This document shows, one piece after another, positions 50,554-60,279 of a DNA stretch of 64,000 nucleotides; position 1 is the stretch's first letter, and the number at the start of each line of letters is the position of its first letter. A program made the position numbers and the translations under genes. Below the pieces are notes generated by a model that was not told the origin of the DNA, did not search any database, and was given only the letters and a program-made list of their open reading frames with translations. The DNA lies in the NCBI GenBank assembly GCA_050248915.1, contig JBFWRL010000001.1, forward strand, positions 62,001 to 126,000, in the 5' to 3' direction. Source of the stretch: GCA-2770975 sp050248915. GTDB taxonomy: Bacteria > Cyanobacteriota > Sericytochromatia > UBA7694.

Positions 50554-50603
50554 AAACTATTAATATCTGATAGGGATCCACTAATTCCAACGGGGTACAG
50601 GCA

Positions 50604-53600
50604 ATGGCGCGCGGAGACATCGATGATCGCATCCTCAAACAGGCCTTAATTGATCGCCAATTGGTAGACAAAACAACATTGGAAAGCCTGATTCAAGACC
50701 AAGAAGGACGTTTCCGAGCTCTGCGAAAAACCCTGCCTGGCAGCTCTTTTTTGATCAACCTCGCACAAAACACCCTGGAAATCACCGACCTCGTCAGCGG
50801 AGACACGCGCAAGAAATTGACACTCAAAAGTGGCAAAGCTGAGGCCTTTGACCCAGAAAACTGGGAACATTGGGGCAGCTCGCCCCTCCTGGTTCAGGGC
50901 AGTGACGGCAACCAAGCCGGTCGCTTGGATGGGGAATTGACACCGACCTACGGCCTGGTCACCCTGCCCGACAGCAGCTATGTTTACAACAATGGCCGTT
51001 TGGACACCGAATACCTCGCCACCAGCGAATCCTGCCTATTTTCGGGGGTCTACAAAGGCAAACCCACTGCTGCCCCGTACGATCTCTTTCTCTCCCGCGA
51101 TCGCTCCCTGCTCTGCCTCAGCGACCGGGGTGCTGGCACACTCAGACTGATCTCAACCCAGGACTTCAGCGATCGGGGCCCAATTCAAATCCGCGAGGCA
51201 GGCAGCAATTTGGCCCTCAATGTCGCCCCAGACACGGCCAAAAAACGCGTCTTTATCACCGACAATCAGACCTCCAATTTGTATATTCTCGATTTGGAGA
51301 GTTTACAAATTCAACGCCAGCGGGTGGGTTTGGGCATTTTGGGCAATATTTTGCTCTCACCCGATGGAGAGCATCTCTATTTGCTCACCCTCAAACCCAA
51401 TCAAAATCTGGTCTACCTCAATACCCAAAATTTTGAAGCCGAAAAATCTGTCAAACTCAAAGGGGATCTGTTTAAAGCCAATAGCAGTGACCCCTCCGAT
51501 CTGTTTGCGCTCTCACCCGACCAAAAACAATTGCTGGTCATGACCTATCTCAATGAACCCACGCCGTTTACCCCCGTGATCACTGTTTTGGAAGCAGAAG
51601 GGGTCAAAACGGTTAGGCGTTATTCGATCAAAGAAGAGGGCAAACCCAGCCAAATTCTCTTTGCCAGCAAAAACCCCTTTCAGGAACATGCCCGCCGCCT
51701 CGAAGATCTGGTGGTGGAGGCCCGCTTGCTTGAACCGCGGGCCCTGTGGGAGCTCAAACGCGAATTGCGGGAATTACAGGGCCTCGACCCCGATGAGGAA
51801 GGGCCCCTCAAACCCCGCAAAGCCAGCGAAAAAGAAGAATCTGAACCAGAAGAAGTCAGCGAAGAGACCGCGGTTGAAGAGGAACCGGTTGAAGCCGAAA
51901 AAGAGCCCGAGTTCCTTGAGATCGAACAGCACATTATTGATATCGCGGTCACCAAAAAAGACCAACAGAAAAAAGATGAGATGGGCATTACCCCTGCCAA
52001 AGCCCCCAAGATCGATCTGCCCCACGAGGCCCTGGAAGAGATCATCGATATCATGATCAATACCTTTCAGAAACAGGTCGAAGAAGATATCTCCGACTAT
52101 CCCGATGTGATGATGCGCCTGCGCGAAGAAGCCGAAAAAGCCCGCCAAGAACTGGAAAATTATGACTCCGTGATTGTCCAAATTCCCGACTTGTTTGAGG
52201 GCAAATCGCTGCGCACGGTCATTTTGCGCGAAGCAATTGTGATGATGCTCGATCTCAAAGCCTCAATCAAAGCAGCAGGGGTCCGCACGGTGCCCACCCA
52301 TTGCCCCAATTGCCGCCAGCCTCTTTTGGGCAGTTGGGACTGCGACGCCTGCGGCTTCGAAATCGACAATGCCGAACGGGCCTTTAAACGCCGCACAGCC
52401 TCCGCTGAACCCACCGCCAATTTGGCGCGTGGCCAAATTTTGGTCCCCGACCCGCTGGGGTTGCGTATTTTACAGCTCAACCCGTTTAAATTTGTGAGCT
52501 GGAGCCTCGACCCCGATCAGCTTTCCTGTGACTATCCCGTGGACTGTCTGATGTTGCCCAATAACAATCTGCTCTTGGCCGACAAAGACGGGCACAAGAT
52601 TATGGAAGTGGGCAGCCGGGGTAAAATTTTCTGGACCTTCGACAACCACGCTTCGGGCCGCCACGCCCTGCGCAATCCTGTGCGCATTACCTACCGCTAC
52701 GAAGATGACAATTCTGTGCGCCTGCTAATTGTCGATCAAGGCAACCACCGTGTGCTTGAAGTAGATAAAAACAACGAGATCTATTGGGAGTTTGGCGTAC
52801 AGGGAGAAGCCGGCGATCACGGCAAACACCTCGACACCCCTTGTGATATTCAGTACACCCACGACAATACCTATTTGATCGCCGACACCGGCAATCACCG
52901 GGTGCTCGAAATCAAAGGGGGCAATATTTACAAGGAGTGGGGCGACAACCTTGACCTTAAATCCCCCACCTGCGCGCTGCGCCTGCTCAACGACCACACC
53001 CTGATTCTCGACTCAGGCAATTACCGCCTGCTGGAACTCGATGATCGCGGCCAAATTTTGCGGGAATCGACCTATTACAGCCGCGAAATTGATGAAGAGT
53101 TTCGCGTGGTGCATCCGATCAAAATGATCCGCTTGCTCAACAAAGACATTTTGATCATGGATGAAGACAAATTGATTCAGGTCATGTTGAACACCAATAA
53201 ACTGGTTTGGTATTCCAAACTCGACGATCTGGCTTTTCAGCCCCAGGTCCAAGAGGCAGAAATTGTCATCGACGAAAATGGCAATGAACGCCGGGTTTAC
53301 AAGGTGATTGACCACGGCGATATCCGCCCCGTGCGCCTCTCACAAAAAATCAATTTTAAGCGCATGCAGCAATTGATTGCCGCCCGTTTGCAGAATGAGA
53401 CGGTGCCAGGCGAAGAAGAAGACCCAGATAAAATGAGCATTGGGGCTGCCGACCGCCTGCGTAGTCTGCTGGCCGACCGCAAGGCCGAACAGGCCCGCAC
53501 CATGCAAGAGCTCAATCTAGAGACCTTTCAACCCTCTGAAATCTTCCAAAAAAAAGACATAGAGCTGCCCAATATCCGCCGCTACTGTATCGACCGCCAT

Positions 53601-54752
53601 CACAACGCCCTGATCCGTATCAACCGCAAGGGCGAAGTCAAATGGCATTACGGCTTTGAAGTGGGTCAAACGCTCTCACGGCCCTTTCATATTGCCGAGA
53701 CCAAACGCACGCTCCTGGTTGCAGATACGGGCAATAACCGCATTCTCGAAATCTCCAAAGCCGACAAAGAGATCGTGGCAGATTTTCGTGGCCCTGCCGA
53801 CTCCCCTCTTTCAGGGCCGCGCAGCGCCAACCGCACCGCCATGGGCCGCACGATTATTGCCGATCAAAAAAACAAACGCCTGATTGAGCTCGATTCCCGC
53901 GATCGGATTGTCTGGGAGTTTAACAAGTCTGGCCAACTCTCTTCACCCCAATATGCTGAAGAGGTCGATAATGGCGATATTCTCTTTGCCGACTCCATGT
54001 TAAACAGCATTCGCCAGGTCGATAAAGAGGGCAATTTGCGTTGGTCTTATGGCAGCCGGATCAAAGGCACGGGCCCCGGCCAACTCTTTGCCCCCGAATA
54101 CGCCACCCGTTTGCCCAATGGCAATACCCTGATTGCCGACACCCGCAATAACCGCATCGTGGAAGTGGATATGAACGGCTCTCAAGTCTGGTTATACGAG
54201 GGCCGGGGTCGCCAAAAAGTGCTGAACCCCACGCGCTGCGAACGCACCGAAGACAATACCACCTTGATTATTTACAACAATAACCGCGAGGTGATTGAGG
54301 TCGATGCCAAAGGGGAGACCCTCTGGTATTTTCGCATGGGCAACGACGTGTTTTTGCCCCCTGTGCATGGCAAAGGGGCCAAACAAATGGTCGAAAAACT
54401 CAGCACCTATTACAATCCGATCGAAAAACGGCTGGTGCGCATGGCGGCCCAAGATGGCATGAAAGGGGTCGAAGTCCATGTCACACTGATGGACAATGTG
54501 CAGATGAAGTCTGTGCGCGCCTCTTTGGTCTTAATGGCCCTGGAAAAATCCGGCACGGTGATCAAGACCTTTCCCACCCCCGAAGAATTGCTTGCCGATA
54601 AATTTGGCAAATTTATGATTGTCTCGTTTATCCTCAATCCAGATATTGGCATGGGCACGTTGGAATTGGATGTGGCCGCCATTGCTGAGATCGAAGCGGT
54701 CAAGGTCGAAGAGATCAGCTTTGAAGAAGCCGCTGCAGCGGGGGCCCGCTGA
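50604..54752 (+). CDS. 1382-residue multi-propeller protein with zinc ribbon and CheA-P2-like C terminus
   Basis: No signal peptide or membrane segment, so cytoplasmic. Residues ~1-35 form a helical hairpin like the start of GspE/MshE N-terminal domains (ILKQALIDRQLVDKTTLES). A first propeller-like region spans ~40-370, then an acidic linker (~400-450) rich in Glu, a helical region, and a zinc ribbon (CPNCRQPLLGSWDCDACGF, ~570-590). A second propeller has NHL/PQQ-like repeats (LIVDQGNHRVLEVDKNNEIY, LIADTGNHRVLEI), and a third (~980-1270) more of them (LLVADTGNNRILEISKADKE, TLIADTRNNRIVEVDMNGSQ). The last ~90 residues (VEVHVTLMDNVQMKSVRASL, KTFPTPEELLADKFGKF) resemble the CheA P2/CheY-binding fold. 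It may be a signalling scaffold. Two small genes follow, the first overlapping by one base. Confidence 0.8.
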   Translation: MARGDIDDRILKQALIDRQLVDKTTLESLIQDQEGRFRALRKTLPGSSFLINLAQNTLEITDLVSGDTRKKLTLKSGKAEAFDPENWEHWGSSPLLVQGSDGNQAGRLDGELTPTYGLVTLPDSSYVYNNGRLDTEYLATSESCLFSGVYKGKPTAAPYDLFLSRDRSLLCLSDRGAGTLRLISTQDFSDRGPIQIREAGSNLALNVAPDTAKKRVFITDNQTSNLYILDLESLQIQRQRVGLGILGNILLSPDGEHLYLLTLKPNQNLVYLNTQNFEAEKSVKLKGDLFKANSSDPSDLFALSPDQKQLLVMTYLNEPTPFTPVITVLEAEGVKTVRRYSIKEEGKPSQILFASKNPFQEHARRLEDLVVEARLLEPRALWELKRELRELQGLDPDEEGPLKPRKASEKEESEPEEVSEETAVEEEPVEAEKEPEFLEIEQHIIDIAVTKKDQQKKDEMGITPAKAPKIDLPHEALEEIIDIMINTFQKQVEEDISDYPDVMMRLREEAEKARQELENYDSVIVQIPDLFEGKSLRTVILREAIVMMLDLKASIKAAGVRTVPTHCPNCRQPLLGSWDCDACGFEIDNAERAFKRRTASAEPTANLARGQILVPDPLGLRILQLNPFKFVSWSLDPDQLSCDYPVDCLMLPNNNLLLADKDGHKIMEVGSRGKIFWTFDNHASGRHALRNPVRITYRYEDDNSVRLLIVDQGNHRVLEVDKNNEIYWEFGVQGEAGDHGKHLDTPCDIQYTHDNTYLIADTGNHRVLEIKGGNIYKEWGDNLDLKSPTCALRLLNDHTLILDSGNYRLLELDDRGQILRESTYYSREIDEEFRVVHPIKMIRLLNKDILIMDEDKLIQVMLNTNKLVWYSKLDDLAFQPQVQEAEIVIDENGNERRVYKVIDHGDIRPVRLSQKINFKRMQQLIAARLQNETVPGEEEDPDKMSIGAADRLRSLLADRKAEQARTMQELNLETFQPSEIFQKKDIELPNIRRYCIDRHHNALIRINRKGEVKWHYGFEVGQTLSRPFHIAETKRTLLVADTGNNRILEISKADKEIVADFRGPADSPLSGPRSANRTAMGRTIIADQKNKRLIELDSRDRIVWEFNKSGQLSSPQYAEEVDNGDILFADSMLNSIRQVDKEGNLRWSYGSRIKGTGPGQLFAPEYATRLPNGNTLIADTRNNRIVEVDMNGSQVWLYEGRGRQKVLNPTRCERTEDNTTLIIYNNNREVIEVDAKGETLWYFRMGNDVFLPPVHGKGAKQMVEKLSTYYNPIEKRLVRMAAQDGMKGVEVHVTLMDNVQMKSVRASLVLMALEKSGTVIKTFPTPEELLADKFGKFMIVSFILNPDIGMGTLELDVAAIAEIEAVKVEEISFEEAAAAGAR

Positions 54753-55057
54753 TGATTCTCTACAGTGTGACCGTCTCTCTGCCCGAAGAGCGCGAAGCGG
54801 AGTGGTTGGATTGGCAGCGCGAAGAACATATCCCCGAAGTCATGGCCACAGGCTTTTTCAATAAACATTCGCTGCACAAGCTCTTGGAGCCCATCATGGA
54901 GGCCGGATTTGTGACCTATAACGTGCTTTATACCACCGAGTCGCTCGACCACCTCAACCGCTACCGCGCAGAGGCCGGTCCGCGTTTGCAGCAAAAACAC
55001 CTTGAGCGCTTTGGCGAGGAGATTTTTGCCATCCGCTCAGTGATGCAGATCTGTTAA
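54752..55057 (+). CDS. DUF4286-family protein
   Basis: 101 residues, matching the DUF4286 pattern: MILYSVTVSLPEEREAEWLD, HIPEVMATGFF and a closing RFGEEIFAIRSVMQI. The family is a ferredoxin-like alpha/beta barrel of unknown function. The ATG overlaps the TGA of the large propeller gene by one base (TGATG), so translation is coupled. No active-site motif visible. Confidence 0.75.
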   Translation: MILYSVTVSLPEEREAEWLDWQREEHIPEVMATGFFNKHSLHKLLEPIMEAGFVTYNVLYTTESLDHLNRYRAEAGPRLQQKHLERFGEEIFAIRSVMQIC

Positions 55058-55087
55058 TTTATTTCTTGCCCAGAAAGTGAAGCCACG

Positions 55088-55423
55088 ATGCAAATTGTCC
55101 TGCTCGACCCCCAACTCAAAGAAAAAACCTACCTGATCGACGAAGACAGTTTGGGGGTCGAAAAAATCAAGCTGCCGTTTACCGATGGTCTGCCGCCGGG
55201 TTTTGACCGCGAGACGGTGGGCCGCTTGGGCTACCGGGTCAAAGCCCAAATGGCCTGGAACAAAAACCAAGCAGAACCCTTCGATCTGAGTTTTTTGTAT
55301 CTGCATCCAGCGGATCGCGTACTCAACCTGGCGGTGCCCAAACGCCACCGGGTCGAAGACCTGACCGACCTCTTGGCCTACGTCAAACAATTTGTCGAAA
55401 CCGAATTGCCTAGCGGGTCTTGA
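55088..55423 (+). CDS. Hypothetical protein
   Basis: 111 residues, soluble. Beta strands at the start (MQIVLLDPQLKEKTYLID), then FTDGLPPGFDRETVGRLGYR and a C-terminal helix (LTDLLAYVKQFVETEL). I recognise no family. It lies 30 bases after the DUF4286 gene with GAAAGTGA before its ATG, so probably the third gene of the unit. It overlaps the convergent exported-protein gene by 14 bases. Confidence 0.55.
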   Translation: MQIVLLDPQLKEKTYLIDEDSLGVEKIKLPFTDGLPPGFDRETVGRLGYRVKAQMAWNKNQAEPFDLSFLYLHPADRVLNLAVPKRHRVEDLTDLLAYVKQFVETELPSGS

Positions 55424-55829
55424 GCTCTGCTATCATTTTTTTTGCCAGGTCATCGGGCATGCGGGCATTTTGCACTTTGAAATGGTCCACGGAGAGTTTG
55501 GCATGGTCGCCATACAAGACAATTTTCCAGGTTTCATCGGGCATTTTGCGCAAGAGCACAAAATAGAGCAAATTGTCTTCGGGCCGGGCAATCCGCAGCA
55601 GGGCCCAGCCTTTGCTGGCGACCAAGGCCTCGGTATAACACACGGGTTTGCGATCGCCTTTGCAAACAGGCTGTTCGGCCTGGGCCATCAGCCGCTGTTT
55701 GGGGCTGTCTTGGGCCTTTTCGAGCCGGTTTTTTAGATTGCGAATATCGCGGGTCTGGGCCCAGGCGCTGGGCAAAGTCACCCCCAAAACCAAAAAGGCC
55801 CCCAAACAGGTTTTGATCATCCGGCGCAT
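55410..55829 (-). CDS. Small exported protein of unknown function
   Basis: 139 residues with a signal peptide (MIKTCLGAFLVLGVTLPSAWA-Q). The mature part begins with a basic helix (DIRNLKNRLEKAQDSPKQR) followed by a compact alpha/beta domain with two Cys (VCKGDRKPVC) that could form a disulphide, then ALLRIARPEDNLLYFVLLRK and WKIVLYGDHA. The overall plan, a small periplasmic domain with a disulphide, is common, and I name no family. It is divergent from the Ser/Thr kinase gene. Confidence 0.6.
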   Translation of the reverse strand: MRRMIKTCLGAFLVLGVTLPSAWAQTRDIRNLKNRLEKAQDSPKQRLMAQAEQPVCKGDRKPVCYTEALVASKGWALLRIARPEDNLLYFVLLRKMPDETWKIVLYGDHAKLSVDHFKVQNARMPDDLAKKMIAELKTR

Positions 55830-55988
55830 AAATACTCCCTCTCTTCAAAGACATCAGCTATTTTGTTCTTCCCAAGTCAGCAGCGTTTCAAACCAAGTTA
55901 CATGCACAGATCTGTTAAAGAGACAAAACCCAAGTCACAGCACACACACCAAACAAAATGTTAGAATCAGCGCAATAGGCCATTCACC

Positions 55989-58805
55989 ATGCAAAAAGAC
56001 CATTATCAGATCGAAAAAGAGCTGGGCCAAGGCGGCTTTGCCACTTCCTGGCTGGCCCGCGATACCCGCAACAAACAACTGTGTGTGCTCAAAAAAATCA
56101 ATTTGGCGCAAATGGACACCTGGAAAAGCCTGGAGCTGTTTGAGCGCGAGTGCAAAACCCTCAAGCACCTCAAACATCCGGGTATTCCGCGTTTTATTGA
56201 GGCCTGGAGCCACGAAGGAGACAGTCAAACACCCCCTGAAGCAGTTTTGGTGCAAGAATATATCCCCGGCAAAAACCTGGAGCAATGGCTCGAAGATGGG
56301 CGGCGCTTTAGCGAGGCCGAGGCCCTTGACTTGGCACTGCAAATGTGTGAAATTCTGCGCTATTTACACGGCTTTTCGCCCCCGGTAATCCACAGGGATA
56401 TCAAACCCGGCAACGTGATTCTCGACGAAAACCAGCGCCTGTATTTGATTGATTTTGGTGCCGTAAAACAGACCCTCAGCTCACAAACCCAGAGCGTGAC
56501 CATGATTGGCACCTTTGGCTATATGCCCCTGGAGCAAATGGAGGGCAGAAGCCATCCCGCCTCAGATCTCTACTCCCTGGGCGCCACCTGGGTCTATCTT
56601 TTGAGTGGGCGCACCCCGGCAGAGCTGGAACGAAAAAATCTCAAGCTCAACTTTCGCCCCCATACCCAATTGTCGAATAAATTCAATCAGATTCTCGACA
56701 AATTGCTCGAACCCGATCTCGACAAACGCTATTCAAATGTGGCCGAATTCCAAGCAGATTTGCTCAAGCTCAAACAGAAAAAACAAACAGCCCCCCTCAA
56801 AGACAACTTGGGCCCATTCTGGCAAAAGCTGCCCACTCAAAAGCGCCTCTGGTTGGGAGCGGGGCTGCTGGGATTGGGCATCGTGCTGAGTCTGGCCCTG
56901 CTCGCAAAAGGCCCACAGACCCGCGTGATTGTGGCCCCAGAGAGTGCTCCCAAACAGGTTGAAGACACAGGCGACAGCTTGGGCTGGCAAAAATCCCCAC
57001 TGGCCCCCTTTGAAAAGCTGGCTCCCGCCCCCCGCTTGGACAGCCTGAGTGAAGCTCCCGATGGTACGGTCTGGGGTCTTTCCAGTTCAGCCCTTTACGC
57101 GTTTTCCAACGAAGTGCCCCCCCAAAAGTGGATGGCCCAAGCCCTGACCGGGGGATACGCCAGCCTCAAATGGCTGGAGGCCGGTATTAAAGGGGAAGTC
57201 TGGTTTGGCACTTACAACAGCCAACTCTACCGCTTTGCCAACGAGGCCACCGAGGCCATCGACAAACCCGACAGTGCCGATCTCACGGCACTCGGGCAGT
57301 GGCAAAACCAGCTCTTGGCAGCCTATGGCAAACGGCTCTATATCTGGAACACAGATTTGGGCCTGTTTCAGGTCTTAAAAGAATTTCCCGAAGAGGTCAC
57401 AGCCCTGCACACCCAAACTTCAGCCGAACTCTGGGTCGGGGCCAAAAACTACCTGTATCGCTATAATGCCAAACAGTGGACGCGTGTTTGGCAGGGAGAA
57501 AGTGTCTACGATGACCGTATTCGGGCCATTCGGGCCACCGAAGCCCATCTGTATCTCGCCCTGGAAAAAAGGACCGTTGAATTTGAGCGCCAACGCCAAA
57601 CCCTGGCCCCGCTCTTGGTGGGAGGCACGGTCAAAGCACTGGAAGTGCAACCCAAGCAGGCATTTTGGCTGGGTACTGCGGATACCCTTTCTGAAGGGCT
57701 CTATCTGCGCATCCCCAACTCCCCCAAGCTCTACAGCCTGGGCTACCGCGAAGGCCTGCCTGGCGACCGCTTCGAAACCCTGTTGCGCGATCGCCAAAAT
57801 CGCCTCTGGCTGAGTTTTAATTACAGCGGCCAAGGGGAGTTGTGGCGGGCCCCCGCCAGTGAGATCAAGCAACAGCTCCTGGCTCCCAAAAGCAAGGCCC
57901 TGCCGGCCACCCACTTTAAAGACGCCTGCAATGCCTGGGAGACCCTCAAACCAGCTGCTTCAGACGCCCTCGCTGGGGACATCTTTGCAAACAAAACCCA
58001 TGTCTTTTGGCAACAAGAACTGGTTTGCCCCTTTGGAGAAGGCTTTCGCCGCCGGGACGGCGTGGCACTGCTGCAAAATTTTCAGGGACTCTTTCTCTGG
58101 CGGCAACGCAAACTCAGCCACCGCAGCCCGCCCCACAATGTCTATGGCAGCCACAGTCTCTTACTCGATAGCCAAGACGAGATTTGGTTGGCCCGCAATT
58201 TTCCTTACCATGTCTTTCGCAGTCAAGGACGTCAATGGCAGGCCCAGACACGCCAAGAGGGCCTGTCCGAAGAGCGGGCACCCCTGCTCTACCAAACCCG
58301 CAAAGGCCAGATCTTGGCGGCAGTCATGGTCAAAGAACGTTTGCCGTTGCAAATCTGGGATCCAGGCAAAAAACGCTGGCAAAACACCGCTTTAAAAGGA
58401 CCAGACAACTATATCTCAGCCAATGATCTGCTCGAACTCAAAAGCGGTGAACTGGCCCTGGCCACCGACAAAGGTCTGTTTATTCTGAGTGCAGATTTAC
58501 AGTCTGCCAAAGAAGTCAGCGGCCTGCCCTACCCAGATATTCAGGCCGTGGCCGAAGACCCGCGGGGCCAGATCTGGATTATTTACAATCGCTTTGGCCC
58601 CGGTCGCGGCCTGAGCGTTTGGCATCCCCAAAACGGGCAAGTGCGTCATTTGGACGTGCGCTCAGGTTTGGTGCCCGACCGATTTCAGGCGCTCACCATC
58701 GACAAGGAAGATCGGATTTGGCTGATGGAAGGGGGCATGGCAGTGAAGGTCTACCAACTAAAAGACCTGCACACAGCCCTTGATAGCCCTGGTATCTGCT
58801 GTTAA
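55989..58805 (+). CDS. Ser/Thr protein kinase with transmembrane helix and Reg_prop-like propeller
   Basis: 938 residues. The kinase domain (~5-260) has the Gly loop GQGGFATSW, Lys35, catalytic HRDIKPGN (Asp137), DFG (155-157) and EQMEGRSHPASDLYSLG, so it looks active. One membrane helix (~287-306, LWLGAGLLGLGIVLSLALLA) leads to a ~630-residue extracytoplasmic region. It shows repeats of the Reg_prop type (REGLPGDRFETLLRDRQNRL, RQEGLSEERAPLLYQTRKGQ, SGLVPDRFQALTIDKEDRIW), like the sensors of Bacteroides hybrid two-component systems. It probably senses an outside ligand and phosphorylates cytoplasmic proteins. It starts 159 bases from the divergent exported-protein gene. Confidence 0.88.
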   Translation: MQKDHYQIEKELGQGGFATSWLARDTRNKQLCVLKKINLAQMDTWKSLELFERECKTLKHLKHPGIPRFIEAWSHEGDSQTPPEAVLVQEYIPGKNLEQWLEDGRRFSEAEALDLALQMCEILRYLHGFSPPVIHRDIKPGNVILDENQRLYLIDFGAVKQTLSSQTQSVTMIGTFGYMPLEQMEGRSHPASDLYSLGATWVYLLSGRTPAELERKNLKLNFRPHTQLSNKFNQILDKLLEPDLDKRYSNVAEFQADLLKLKQKKQTAPLKDNLGPFWQKLPTQKRLWLGAGLLGLGIVLSLALLAKGPQTRVIVAPESAPKQVEDTGDSLGWQKSPLAPFEKLAPAPRLDSLSEAPDGTVWGLSSSALYAFSNEVPPQKWMAQALTGGYASLKWLEAGIKGEVWFGTYNSQLYRFANEATEAIDKPDSADLTALGQWQNQLLAAYGKRLYIWNTDLGLFQVLKEFPEEVTALHTQTSAELWVGAKNYLYRYNAKQWTRVWQGESVYDDRIRAIRATEAHLYLALEKRTVEFERQRQTLAPLLVGGTVKALEVQPKQAFWLGTADTLSEGLYLRIPNSPKLYSLGYREGLPGDRFETLLRDRQNRLWLSFNYSGQGELWRAPASEIKQQLLAPKSKALPATHFKDACNAWETLKPAASDALAGDIFANKTHVFWQQELVCPFGEGFRRRDGVALLQNFQGLFLWRQRKLSHRSPPHNVYGSHSLLLDSQDEIWLARNFPYHVFRSQGRQWQAQTRQEGLSEERAPLLYQTRKGQILAAVMVKERLPLQIWDPGKKRWQNTALKGPDNYISANDLLELKSGELALATDKGLFILSADLQSAKEVSGLPYPDIQAVAEDPRGQIWIIYNRFGPGRGLSVWHPQNGQVRHLDVRSGLVPDRFQALTIDKEDRIWLMEGGMAVKVYQLKDLHTALDSPGICC

Positions 58806-58845
58806 GCTGGGGAGAAACCTGCAAGATCGGCACAATTTTTAAACC

Positions 58846-60198
58846 ATGCAACTATCCGTCTCCGCTCTGTCTTTTCCCAATCCCGAACGCCGCAAACAGA
58901 TCTTTTTACTGGCCCTGCCCATCATTGGCGGCATGGCCTCGCAAAATGTACTCAACCTGGTAGATACCGCCATGGTGGGTTCTTTGGGCAATCAGGCCCT
59001 GGCTGCCACCGGCATTGGAGGCTTTGCCAATTGGATGGCGATGGCCTTTCTAACGGGGCTCTCTGCAGGGGTACAGGCCATGGCCGCGCGCCGCATGGGG
59101 GAGCAAAAAGAGGGAGAAATGGCCATTCCGCTTAATGGCGGGCTGCTTTTGGCGGCATTGATTGCTGTGCCCTGGTCCATTTTGCTCTTTTTTCTGGCCC
59201 CTCTGATCTTTCCCTTGCTTAACCCCGACCCCGCCGTGGCTGTTCATGGTGTTCCCTATTTGCAGAGCCGTTTGGTGGGCATGGCCGCTGTGGCGATGAA
59301 TTTTTCGTTTAGAGGCTACTGGAATGGCATCAATTATTCCGGGGTGTATATGCGCACCTTGATCGTGATGCATATTGCAGATATTGTCATCAGCTATATC
59401 TTGATCTACGGCCTCTTTGGCCTGCCGGCCCTGGGCACAGCCGGGGCCGGCATTGGCACCACTTTGGGCACGTATATCGGAACCACATTGTATTTTATCG
59501 AGGCCCTCAAGGTGGCACGCAAAAATGGTTTCCTCAAAGGCATTCCCCAAGGTGAGACACTACTGACCATGCTGCGGCTCTCGATCCCGGCGGGCATTCA
59601 GCAATTGTTTTTCTCTGCGGGCATGACGGCCTTTTTCTGGATTGTGGGCCGGGTGGGCACCGCTGAATTGGCCGCTTCAAATGTTTTGCTCAATCTCCTA
59701 TTGGTGGCCATTTTACCAGGGATGGCCTTTGGCATGACCTGCGCCTCATTGGTAGGGCAGGCCCTGGGCCGCAAAGATCCCCAAGACGCCAAGCGCTGGG
59801 GCTGGGAGGTTTCCTGGCTGGCCAGTCTCTGTGTGGGGCTCTTGGCATTGCCTGCCGTTTTTTTGCCAGATCTGGTCTTGGGCCTGTTTTTACACGATCC
59901 GGCCACCCTGGCCTTGGCCCGTTTGCCCCTGCAAATGGTGGCCCTGAGCATGGCCCTGGATACCCTCGGTTCCGTCTTGATGCAGGCCTTGCTGGGTGCG
60001 GGCGACAGCAAACGCGTGATGATGGTTTCGATTATTTTTCAGTGGGTCATTTATTTACCTGCGCTCTTTGTCTTAACCCAAATGGGCTGGCTGGGTCTGA
60101 CAGGCATTTGGCTCTTACAAATGGGCTACCGCGCCCTGCAAACGATGGTCTTTACAGGGCTGTGGAAAGAGGGCAAGTGGCAGAGCATCAAGGTCTAA
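58846..60198 (+). CDS. MATE-family efflux transporter
   Basis: 450 residues, twelve hydrophobic helices in two six-helix halves. It exports cationic compounds using a Na+ or H+ gradient. Family features: LALPIIGGMASQNVLNLVDT near the start, MVGSLGNQALAATGIGG, and the second-half counterpart LRLSIPAGIQQLFFSAGM. Closest in style to the DinF/NorM group. It follows the kinase gene by 40 bases and may be cotranscribed. The substrate is unknown. Confidence 0.9.
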   Translation: MQLSVSALSFPNPERRKQIFLLALPIIGGMASQNVLNLVDTAMVGSLGNQALAATGIGGFANWMAMAFLTGLSAGVQAMAARRMGEQKEGEMAIPLNGGLLLAALIAVPWSILLFFLAPLIFPLLNPDPAVAVHGVPYLQSRLVGMAAVAMNFSFRGYWNGINYSGVYMRTLIVMHIADIVISYILIYGLFGLPALGTAGAGIGTTLGTYIGTTLYFIEALKVARKNGFLKGIPQGETLLTMLRLSIPAGIQQLFFSAGMTAFFWIVGRVGTAELAASNVLLNLLLVAILPGMAFGMTCASLVGQALGRKDPQDAKRWGWEVSWLASLCVGLLALPAVFLPDLVLGLFLHDPATLALARLPLQMVALSMALDTLGSVLMQALLGAGDSKRVMMVSIIFQWVIYLPALFVLTQMGWLGLTGIWLLQMGYRALQTMVFTGLWKEGKWQSIKV

Positions 60199-60279
60199 AA
60201 CAGCCCTCTTTTGCCCCTTGATCTTCCTCAAATTAAAAGTTAAAATTAGTTTAATAAAACATTAAATCAGGTAATTCTT

